Source: Bacteroidales bacterium (GTDB lineage: Bacteria; Bacteroidota; Bacteroidia; Bacteroidales; UBA7960). From it: a DNA stretch of 5,338 nucleotides. The position numbers were made by a program, and so were the translations under genes. The notes under the pieces were generated by a model. It saw only the letters and a program-made list of their open reading frames with translations. It did no database searches and was not told the DNA's origin. The stretch lies in contig SLRE01000036.1 of the NCBI GenBank assembly GCA_007131125.1, forward strand, positions 1-5,338. The letters run 5' to 3'. Below are positions 1-5,338 of this stretch, in pieces (positions within the stretch are counted from its first letter, which is position 1; every line of letters starts with the position of its first letter).

Positions 1-1
1 A

Positions 2-121
2 TTCCCGCAATACCTGGTTTACCTGTCAAACTTTGTTCTGCTGCTGGTTTTTGGAGGGCTGGTTTTGGTAGCCGACAAATTTATGCTGGCCTCCCTGAAA
101 AAATGGCTGAATAGAGAATAA
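2..121 (+). CDS. C-terminal end of an unidentified membrane protein (5' partial)
   Basis: An open frame enters from the left edge and gives 39 residues before a TAA stop at 119-121. The visible part contains one strongly hydrophobic stretch of about 20 residues (YLSNFVLLLVFGGLVLV in its core). It is followed by a short, positively charged tail (KKWLNRE at the end). This is the usual look of a last transmembrane helix with a cytoplasmic C-terminus under the positive-inside rule. Too little is present to name a family; an acyltransferase, a flippase or a transporter subunit would all fit. The gene runs in the same direction as the KamA-like gene, but the 256-base gap and the promoter-like boxes in it suggest separate transcription. 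I see no convincing intrinsic terminator right after the stop, only short weak inverted repeats at about 133-171. The assignment as coding rests on the open frame, the hydrophobic pattern and the sensible charged ending. Confidence 0.6.
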   Translation, partial: FPQYLVYLSNFVLLLVFGGLVLVADKFMLASLKKWLNRE

Positions 122-164
122 CTTCTTTTATTGGTCTTGTGATTGGCCCGCCACAAAGGCCCTG

Positions 165-196
165 ATTGACCTTTTGGGAAAAATTTTGTATCTTTG
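165..196 (+). promoter_or_regulatory. Candidate Bacteroidota-type promoter P1 for the KamA-like gene
   Basis: TATCTTTG at 189-196 matches the Bacteroidota -7 consensus TAnnTTTG exactly. ATTG at 165-168 lies 20 bases upstream, where a -33 TTG/TTTG element is expected. Transcription would start near 203 and leave a leader of about 175 bases before the ATG at 378. It is a consensus match only, and the alternative box at 347-354 could be the real one. Confidence 0.4.
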
Positions 197-207
197 ATTA
201 AGCAAAC

Positions 208-318
208 TTTCCGGACCGCTGTTCACTTTTTGGCGAAAAGACCTAACCAGCGTATAATTCATTACCTTGTCCGGTTGGTCATTTTCCCCATCATAAATTC
301 TGTCTTCTGGTCCGGGAA
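208..318 (+). other. Possible folded 5' leader with competing stems
   Basis: TTTCCGGACC (208-217) can pair with GGTCCGGGAAA (309-318 used) over 10 base pairs including one G-U pair. Inside it, GACC-T-AACC (240-248) can pair with GGTTGGTC (273-280) over 8 pairs with one bulged base. A weak CTTTT/AAAAG hairpin sits at 226-240. GTCCGG at 269-274 can instead pair with 211-216, which would break both longer stems. The arrangement lies between candidate promoter P1 and the start codon. It matches no riboswitch class that I recognise, and it could be chance pairing. Confidence 0.25.
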
Positions 319-346
319 AAAGAATACGGCAAATCACTACAGAAAA

Positions 347-354
347 TAAATTTG
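347..354 (+). promoter_or_regulatory. Candidate -7 box P2 just upstream of the KamA-like gene
   Basis: TAAATTTG fits TAnnTTTG exactly and would start transcription near 361, leaving a leader of about 17 A-rich bases. No TTG/TTTG element is visible 17-23 bases upstream, so it would be weak or activator-dependent. The sequence between this box and the ATG is almost entirely A and T (aaagaaaaaaatatataatt) and has no Shine-Dalgarno motif, as is normal for Bacteroidota. Confidence 0.3.
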
Positions 355-377
355 AATAAAGAAAAAAATATATAATT

Positions 378-2570
378 ATGACCCAAGTTGCCAATCAAGC
401 ATCCCATAAGTTAAAAGTTTCATCCCGTGCAAAGGAAGCCCTGAGTCAGTTGCTAAAAGAAAATCCTGATTTGGCTGAGCTTTTGAAAGGAGCGGAAGAA
501 GCGGAGCATGCAGAAGCTGGATTGAGGGAAATGGTAATGGCCTACATGGATTCCCGCCCAATGGCCTACCAGTATTACAAGTATGAGGTTGACGGGCATG
601 AAGCGCTTGAAGCGCTTTCCTGGCAGGATTATGCCGCCATTCGTATTTTAGACTATCTGGACAACAGCGGAAAAGAATATCATGATTTAAATCTGCGCAA
701 CGACAAGGTAAGCAACGAACCTTTTAAAACTCTGTGGCTGGCGGTGAAGTTTGGCATTGGAGGAGGCGATGAAAGCTTTTTCCTGGATATGCTTCATCTT
801 TTCCGGCAGTTCAGGGGTGATTCCCAAAGGGCCATTCCCGATAAGGAAAAAGTAAGGGAGTGGATGAAAAGGTACCCTTCCGGCCTGGACGCAGAAGTCG
901 TTGACCTTCATAAAAAAAACAAGGAGAGAATTATCGCTATCCTTGCCCGTAAAATTGATGCAAAAGAGATTGTAAGCCCCAAATTTTATTTTGAGGAAGG
1001 TTTAAGCAGGGAGCAAAAGGTAGAAAAGATGCATGAATGGTGGGACAATCACCTGTTTCACCTGCGTTTTGCCGTAAGGAGCCCCGATCTGCTCAATGAA
1101 ATGCTTGACAATACCCTGGATAAAGAAACCATGGATTTGCTTTACCGGGCCGAAAAGCAGGGCATACCGTTTTTTGTGAACCCCTATTACCTATCCCTGC
1201 TTAATGTTGAAGGGCCAGAATCTGTTCAGGGCAAAGACCTGGCCATCAGGCAATATGTATTGTATTCCAAAGAACTGGTTGAGGAGTTTGGCAACATTGT
1301 GGCATGGGAAAAAGAAGATATAGTGGAGCCTGGTAAGCCCAATGCAGCCGGCTGGATTCTGCCTACACGTCATAATGTGCATCGTCGCTATCCTGAGGTG
1401 GCTATCCTTATCCCCGACACCATGGGCCGCGCCTGTGGAGGCCTTTGTGCTTCCTGCCAGCGTATGTATGACTTCCAGAGTGGAAATCTGAATTTTGACC
1501 TGGACAAGCTTAAAGAGGGTGAAAAATGGAGCGCCAAGCTGGAGCTGATCATGAAATACTGGGAAGAAGACTCCCGCTTAAGAGATATTCTCATTACCGG
1601 GGGAGACGCCCTGATGAGTTCCAATAAGTCGCTGGAAAAAATCCTGGAGTCGGTTTACCAGATGGCTTTGCGCAAAAAAGAGAAAAACCGCTCTTTGCCT
1701 GAAGGGAAAAAACATGCAGAAATATTGCGCATTCGCCTGGGAACCAGGCTGCCCGCCTATCTGCCCCAGCGTATAAACGCAGAGCTGTCGGGCATTTTGG
1801 CAGATTTTAAGCAAAAAGCTTCCAAAATCGGTATTAAGCAGTTTGTTATTCAAACCCACTTTCAGTCGCCCATGGAGGTGACTCCTGATGCAAAAAAAGG
1901 TATCGACCGCCTGGTAAAAGCAGGATGGACCGTAACCAATCAGCTGGTGTTTACCTCGGGGGCATCCCGAAGAGGCCATACCGCCCGCCTGAGGCAGGTG
2001 CTTAACGATGTGGGGGTGCTTCCCTACTATACTTTTTCTGTAAAAGGATACAAAGAGAACTCTTTTGTTTTTGCCACCAATGCCAGGGCGGCGCAGGAGC
2101 AAACAGAAGAAAAGGCACTGGGCCACATCCCATTGGAATACCGCGGCCATATTCGCAAGTTTCCATTGGAAGCAGAAAAAATGGTTGAGAACATTGAAGA
2201 GCTGCGTCAAAAAACCAATATCCCTTTTCTTGCCACCGACCGCAACGTGCTGAACCTGCCGGGTGTAGGAAAAAGTATGACCTTCAGGGCAATAGGAATT
2301 ACCCGCGACGGCAGACGCATCCTGGAGTTTGACCATGACCATACGCGCTCCCATAGCCCCATCATTGATGAAATGGGCAAGTTCATTATTATTGAATCCA
2401 AATCGATTGCCACTTACCTTGATCAGGTGGAGAGCATGGGAGAAAACCCTGAAGAATATGAAACCGTTTGGGGTTATTCAATGGGAGAAACCGAACCGCG
2501 GATGTCCATTTACGAATATCCTGAATTTGATTTTGAGCTTACCCCCGAAATTACCAACTTCGGAGGCTGA
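378..2570 (+). CDS. KamA-family radical SAM/PLP aminomutase homologue, long form
   Basis: Cytoplasmic protein of 730 residues, homologous in its second half to lysine 2,3-aminomutase (KamA), which moves an alpha-amino group to the beta carbon using a [4Fe-4S] cluster, S-adenosylmethionine and PLP. The cluster motif is C353-x3-C357-x2-C360 in GRACGGLCASCQRMYDF. These are the only three cysteines in the protein. ITGGDAL (406-412), LGTRLPAYLPQRIN (454-467), THF (493-495) and LPYYTF (548-553) match KamA landmarks in order. PGVGK ends in K632, the expected PLP lysine. R362 aligns with the KamA arginine that holds the substrate carboxylate. The position of KamA Asp293 is K556; that of Asp330 is N626 or D621, depending on the gap. 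Residues 1 to about 340 form a charged, probably helical extension without a recognised domain; typical KamA is about 420 residues. The zinc-binding C-terminal cysteines are absent. The start is the ATG after an A-rich leader; the gene ends in tandem TGA TAA. Family certain; substrate inferred not to be lysine. Confidence 0.93.
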   Translation: MTQVANQASHKLKVSSRAKEALSQLLKENPDLAELLKGAEEAEHAEAGLREMVMAYMDSRPMAYQYYKYEVDGHEALEALSWQDYAAIRILDYLDNSGKEYHDLNLRNDKVSNEPFKTLWLAVKFGIGGGDESFFLDMLHLFRQFRGDSQRAIPDKEKVREWMKRYPSGLDAEVVDLHKKNKERIIAILARKIDAKEIVSPKFYFEEGLSREQKVEKMHEWWDNHLFHLRFAVRSPDLLNEMLDNTLDKETMDLLYRAEKQGIPFFVNPYYLSLLNVEGPESVQGKDLAIRQYVLYSKELVEEFGNIVAWEKEDIVEPGKPNAAGWILPTRHNVHRRYPEVAILIPDTMGRACGGLCASCQRMYDFQSGNLNFDLDKLKEGEKWSAKLELIMKYWEEDSRLRDILITGGDALMSSNKSLEKILESVYQMALRKKEKNRSLPEGKKHAEILRIRLGTRLPAYLPQRINAELSGILADFKQKASKIGIKQFVIQTHFQSPMEVTPDAKKGIDRLVKAGWTVTNQLVFTSGASRRGHTARLRQVLNDVGVLPYYTFSVKGYKENSFVFATNARAAQEQTEEKALGHIPLEYRGHIRKFPLEAEKMVENIEELRQKTNIPFLATDRNVLNLPGVGKSMTFRAIGITRDGRRILEFDHDHTRSHSPIIDEMGKFIIIESKSIATYLDQVESMGENPEEYETVWGYSMGETEPRMSIYEYPEFDFELTPEITNFGG

Positions 2571-2590
2571 TAAATAAGAAAAATAAAAGC

Positions 2591-2630
2591 AACAGGCTGG
2601 TGCGGCAAATCCGCACCAGCCTGTTTTGTT
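2591..2630. terminator. Bidirectional intrinsic terminator between convergent genes
   Basis: A perfect 15-bp stem (AACAGGCTGGTGCGG, 2591-2605, with its complement at 2611-2625) encloses the 5-base loop CAAAT. On the + strand it is followed by TTTTGTT and lies 20 bases after the KamA-like stop. On the - strand it is followed by TTGCTTTTATTTTTC and lies 23 bases after the permease stop. Each gene therefore has the hairpin plus T-rich tail at the right distance, so one element probably serves both. Confidence 0.92.
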
Positions 2631-2648
2631 ATGATTATTCCGGGAAGC

Positions 2649-5051
2649 CTACTCTGCTTTTAAAGACTCAACCGGGTTGGCAATGGCTGCCTTGTATGCA
2701 TGAAACAAAACGGTAAAAAATGCAACAGAAGTTACAACAAGGTATGAAACTCCAAAATACCACCAGGTTATATTTATGGAATAAGCAAAGTTATCAAGAT
2801 AGCGGTTCATGAAGAGCAGTGCAAAAGGTGAACTTAATACAATGGCCACCAATACCAATTTAAGGAAGTCTTTTTGCAGATAAGATATAATTCCCCATAT
2901 GGAGCCGCCTAGCACTTTTCTGACACCGATTTCTTTTCTTTTTTGCTCTGCCAAAAATGCAGCCAGCCCAAAAAGTCCAAGAGCAGAAATAATAATGCAC
3001 AAAATGGCAAAATATGTGATGACTCTTAAATTGTTGGCCTCCCCGTCGTACTGGCCTTCGATGGATTCTTTGGAAAAAACCGGCTCAAAAGGCAGGTCGT
3101 GAAACGATTCGGCCCACACCTTTTCAATATAGTTTAAGGCCTCCAGTCTTTCCCCCGGTTTTATCCGAATGTTCAGGGTGTTGAACCTTTCAGGAAACTG
3201 CACAAAAAATGCCGGCTCAACAGGGGTTTTTAGCGAATAATAATTGTAGTCGCTGATTACTCCGACAATCGAAAAAACCCGGCTGCCCAGGTGCCCGATG
3301 CGAAACCTTTTGCCAATGGCATCATCATGATCCCAGTTGAGGGCTTTGAGAGCGGCCTCGTTTATGATTGCCCCAATAGCTTCGTCGGTACCGTATTCCC
3401 GGCTGAAATTCCTTCCGGCTGCAAAAGGCACCTGCATGGTTGGGAAAAAATCTTCATCTACAAAACCAAAGCGCACCATGAGTTCCTGTTCTTCATCCAT
3501 GGATATTACCGGGCCCTGGCTGCTGCTGACTCCGCTAAGGCTGCTCGAAACCCCTGCACTTTCTATAGAGGGGTGGGCCATAAGCTCGTTTTTTACTGTC
3601 CTGAAAGCAGCCTCTTCGGTTCTCTGCTGAAACACCCTCAGTGATACCACATCTTCATAGTTTATTCCCAGGTCGCTGGAACGCATATACTGGTATTGCT
3701 CATATACGACCAGTGTGGAAAAAACCAGCAGTGTGGAAATGCCAAACTGAAAGACCACCAGGATTTTTCTCAAAGCACTCCCTGAAAGCTTTCCGGCTTC
3801 ATTCTGGTCTTTTAAAACCCTGACAGGCTGAAAGCGGCTTAAGAAAAATGCCGGGTAGATGCCTGCAACAAAGCCGACAAGGAGCAATATCATCAGTAAA
3901 CCCACATTAAAAATCCAGTTGCCGGTAAAATCTACCTGCAAATTGGTGTTTAGTATGGTGTTGAACTCAGGGAGGAAAACCTCGACCAGACCCACAGCTA
4001 CAATTAATGAAAACAAAGTGAGCAGAAAGGACTCTCCAAGAAATTGTGAATACAGGTTGATGGGCTTGGCGCCAAGCACTTTGCGAATGCCTACCTCCAT
4101 GGCTCTTTTTGCTGAACGGGCTGTGGAGAGGTTGACAAAGTTGATGCATGCTATCAACAGAATAAGTATGGCCACAAAAGAAAAAGTGTACACAAGCTGT
4201 ATGTTGCCCCGGTGGTCGGCAATGCTGAATTTGATATGCTCCGAGCGAAGGTATATATCCTCCAGGGGTTGAAGGTACATTTCCGGGCGTGGTGCATCTT
4301 CCAGTCCCATTTCATTCATCCCTATATCGGTCATTTTGCGGATGTTTTCCTCTGCATGGGAAACAGTGGTGCCCGGAGACAGCAGCAGGTAAGTTGCCAG
4401 GGAGTTATTTCCCCACTCCGTGGTCAGCTCAGGGAATTGATTTTCGGCAGAAACGAAGGAAAGTAAAATTTCGAATGAAAGGTGGGCATTGTGATCATAG
4501 TTTTCCATAATGCCGCTTACCTGGAAAGGGATCTCCCCAAAGCGGAAAGTTTTACCGACAACATCAGTTGTGTTGAAAAAACGTTTGGCAATTCTTTTGG
4601 AGATCACAGCCGAGTTGGGCATGCCAAGGGGATCGGATTGGCTGTTTTCGGTCAGCCTGATATTGAACATCCTGAAAACGGACGGGTCGGCATAGTAGGT
4701 GTGCCTTTCACGGAAAACCTTGTCTTCGATCCGTATGGTATTGCCATGGGCCGGCATAATACGGAGGGTTTCGATCACTTCGGGCAATTCCTGTTTCAGG
4801 GCAGGGGCCCAGGGACCACTGGTAATGGCTACATGCTGGACGGCAATCCCGGCGGGTTTTTGAATTTCCACCAAACGGTAAATATCCGCAGATTCCGGAA
4901 TATGCTTTTCATAGCTTAACTCATTCTGAAGGAAAAGTAAAATGAGCAGGAAGCTGGTTATTCCTGTTGATAAACCCAGGATATTGATCAGTGAATAAAC
5001 TTTTTGCCGGTAAAGAATACGAAGACCTGTCTTAAAATAGTGATCCCACAT
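2649..5051 (-). CDS. ABC transporter permease, MacB/FtsX type with duplicated domains
   Basis: Inner-membrane protein of 800 residues, the usual length of the Bacteroidota double-FtsX permeases. Helix 1 is at about 19-41, followed by a periplasmic MacB-like core domain to about 285. Three helices (about 286-308, 335-358, 378-403) form the first FtsX domain. Helix 5 (about 428-450) leads into a second periplasmic domain (about 451-670). Helices at about 675-700, 727-748 and 763-786 form the second FtsX domain. The halves carry matching cytoplasmic motifs, MEVGIRKVLGA (318-328) and KEIGVRKVLGG (706-716), which in this family contact the ATPase. The C-terminus NPVESLKAE is typical of the family. 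No ATP-binding subunit or membrane-fusion partner lies in the window, so the ATPase must come from elsewhere. MacB relatives use ATP-driven periplasmic movements to expel or extract peptides, lipoproteins or drugs; the substrate here cannot be read. I prefer the ATG at 5051, giving MWDHYFKTGLRILYR, the common family start. A TTG 11 codons upstream (5084) is possible but has no better ribosome site. Confidence 0.93.
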   Translation of the reverse strand: MWDHYFKTGLRILYRQKVYSLINILGLSTGITSFLLILLFLQNELSYEKHIPESADIYRLVEIQKPAGIAVQHVAITSGPWAPALKQELPEVIETLRIMPAHGNTIRIEDKVFRERHTYYADPSVFRMFNIRLTENSQSDPLGMPNSAVISKRIAKRFFNTTDVVGKTFRFGEIPFQVSGIMENYDHNAHLSFEILLSFVSAENQFPELTTEWGNNSLATYLLLSPGTTVSHAEENIRKMTDIGMNEMGLEDAPRPEMYLQPLEDIYLRSEHIKFSIADHRGNIQLVYTFSFVAILILLIACINFVNLSTARSAKRAMEVGIRKVLGAKPINLYSQFLGESFLLTLFSLIVAVGLVEVFLPEFNTILNTNLQVDFTGNWIFNVGLLMILLLVGFVAGIYPAFFLSRFQPVRVLKDQNEAGKLSGSALRKILVVFQFGISTLLVFSTLVVYEQYQYMRSSDLGINYEDVVSLRVFQQRTEEAAFRTVKNELMAHPSIESAGVSSSLSGVSSSQGPVISMDEEQELMVRFGFVDEDFFPTMQVPFAAGRNFSREYGTDEAIGAIINEAALKALNWDHDDAIGKRFRIGHLGSRVFSIVGVISDYNYYSLKTPVEPAFFVQFPERFNTLNIRIKPGERLEALNYIEKVWAESFHDLPFEPVFSKESIEGQYDGEANNLRVITYFAILCIIISALGLFGLAAFLAEQKRKEIGVRKVLGGSIWGIISYLQKDFLKLVLVAIVLSSPFALLFMNRYLDNFAYSINITWWYFGVSYLVVTSVAFFTVLFHAYKAAIANPVESLKAE

Positions 5052-5145
5052 GATTTTCTTTTTGACAAAAAAATGGACTATCAAGGTAATTTGATTAAAA
5101 CCATGCCATGAAGCATAAGCCCGTGTAAATCAACCAACAACCATT

Positions 5146-5153
5146 CAAAGATA
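5146..5153 (-). promoter_or_regulatory. Candidate -7 box for the permease gene
   Basis: Read on the - strand this is TATCTTTG, an exact TAnnTTTG match and identical to the P1 box of the KamA-like gene. It lies about 95 bases before the permease ATG. No -33 TTG is present at the right spacing. Instead, an A/T palindrome (ATAAAAATTTTTTAT, 5151-5165 region) and then the TGTCC repeats occupy that position, which would suit an activator-dependent or repressor-covered promoter. Confidence 0.4.
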
Positions 5154-5173
5154 AAAATTTTTTATGGGTCGTT

Positions 5174-5209
5174 TGTCCGGCAATGAACGGGTTTGTCCAG
5201 TTTTGGACA
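5174..5209. promoter_or_regulatory. Two tandem TGTCC-N6-GRACR sites, candidate operator
   Basis: TGTCC-AGTTTT-GGACA (5194-5209) is a perfect 5+5 inverted repeat. TGTCC-GGCAAT-GAACG (5174-5189) is a degenerate second copy placed exactly 20 bp away, about two helical turns, so dimers would sit on the same DNA face. Both are preceded by GTT (GTTTGTCC at 5171 and 5191). They begin about 20 bases upstream of the permease -7 box. The binding protein is unknown. The layout looks like paired sites for a dimeric regulator acting on the permease gene. Confidence 0.4.
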
Positions 5210-5231
5210 CCTTTGGTATGGTGTTAAATTT

Positions 5232-5258
5232 CTGTAAAAACCCTGGCGGTTTTTCAGG
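5232..5258. terminator. Possible A/T-flanked terminator hairpin
   Basis: AAAAACC (5236-5242) pairs with GGTTTTT (5248-5254) around the loop CTGGC. The stem extends by CTG (5232-5234) with CAG (5255-5257), with one bulged T. Such A-run/T-run stems often act as bidirectional terminators. No + strand gene precedes it. It could end a - strand gene entering from the right, for which one frame stops at 5282-5284. The stem is low in GC and may be weak. Confidence 0.3.
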
Positions 5259-5338
5259 TTTTATTACTTTTGAAAACTTGTTTAAAGCAACGAATCAGAA
5301 AACTCTCTATTGTCAGAAAAATTCACAGCTTTGCAAGC
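5259..5338. other. Right-edge stretch with no supported gene
   Basis: Two of the three - strand frames close close to the edge (stops at 5313-5315 and 5323-5325). The third reads 18 codons from the edge to a TAA at 5282-5284. Those 18 residues show no recognisable motif, so a gene end here is possible but unproven. On the + strand I see no start codon with a plausible continuation. Confidence 0.3.

Noticed and set aside
133..171. Terminator for the left-edge membrane protein gene
   Set aside because: Only 4-5 bp inverted repeats (GGTC/GACC, TTGTG/CACAA, GGCC) are present, and none is followed by a proper T-run.
128..394. An 88-codon open frame on the - strand across the intergenic region
   Set aside because: It overlaps the start of the KamA-like gene and both candidate promoters, has no recognisable motif, and its hydrophobic N-terminus is simply the reverse of an A/T-rich leader. 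A conserved small protein cannot be ruled out without a search.
1578..2354. A 258-codon open frame on the - strand inside the KamA-like gene
   Set aside because: It lies wholly antisense to a region with strong KamA motifs, and its translation is rich in Cys, Phe and Gln without domain logic. It is a shadow of the codon usage on the other strand.
3859..4272. A 137-codon + strand open frame inside the permease, and similar ones at 3291-3644 and 4482-4919
   Set aside because: All are antisense to well-supported permease domains and show no family motif.
5052..5084. Upstream TTG start giving an 811-residue permease
   Set aside because: The extra 11 residues (IVHFFVKKKI) precede the family-typical MWDHYFKTGLR start, and the TTG has no better upstream signal than the ATG at 5051.
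5085..5210. Sigma-54 (-24/-12) promoter for the permease
   Set aside because: I looked for GG-N10-GC on the - strand between the paired TGTCC sites and the start codon. The nearest candidates have spacings of 13 or 15, which do not fit.

Overview
The window reads as chromosomal DNA of a member of the Bacteroidota. Three observations support this, though no ribosomal gene is present to prove it. The start codons follow A-rich stretches rather than GGAGG ribosome-binding sites. Several intergenic octamers match the TAnnTTTG -7 box typical of that phylum. The two complete genes are also of kinds common there: a long KamA-family radical SAM protein and an 800-residue double-FtsX permease. GC content looks moderate and even, and there is no sign of a mobile element, CRISPR array, tRNA or rRNA.

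Layout from left to right: (1) bases 2-121 hold the last 39 codons of a + strand membrane protein that runs in from the left. (2) Bases 122-377 are an intergenic region with two candidate promoters and a possible folded 5' leader. (3) Bases 378-2570 (+) encode a 730-residue KamA-type radical SAM/PLP aminomutase homologue with a roughly 340-residue N-terminal extension. (4) Bases 2591-2630 form a strong hairpin, flanked by T-rich sequence on each strand, that separates two convergent genes. (5) Bases 2649-5051 (-) encode an 800-residue ABC transporter permease with two MacB-like periplasmic domains and two FtsX domains. (6) Bases 5052-5338 are the permease upstream region, with a TATCTTTG box, two tandem TGTCC-N6-GRACR sites 20 bp apart, and an A/T-flanked hairpin.

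The two main genes are convergent, have separate regulatory regions and share only the terminator, so nothing suggests that they work together. The most notable point is the KamA-like enzyme. It keeps the cluster cysteines, the PLP lysine and the arginine that binds the substrate carboxylate in lysine 2,3-aminomutase. At one position where lysine 2,3-aminomutase uses an aspartate to bind the lysine side chain, it has a lysine instead. This argues against lysine as substrate and fits an acidic amino acid such as glutamate better. No wholly new multi-gene system is evident.
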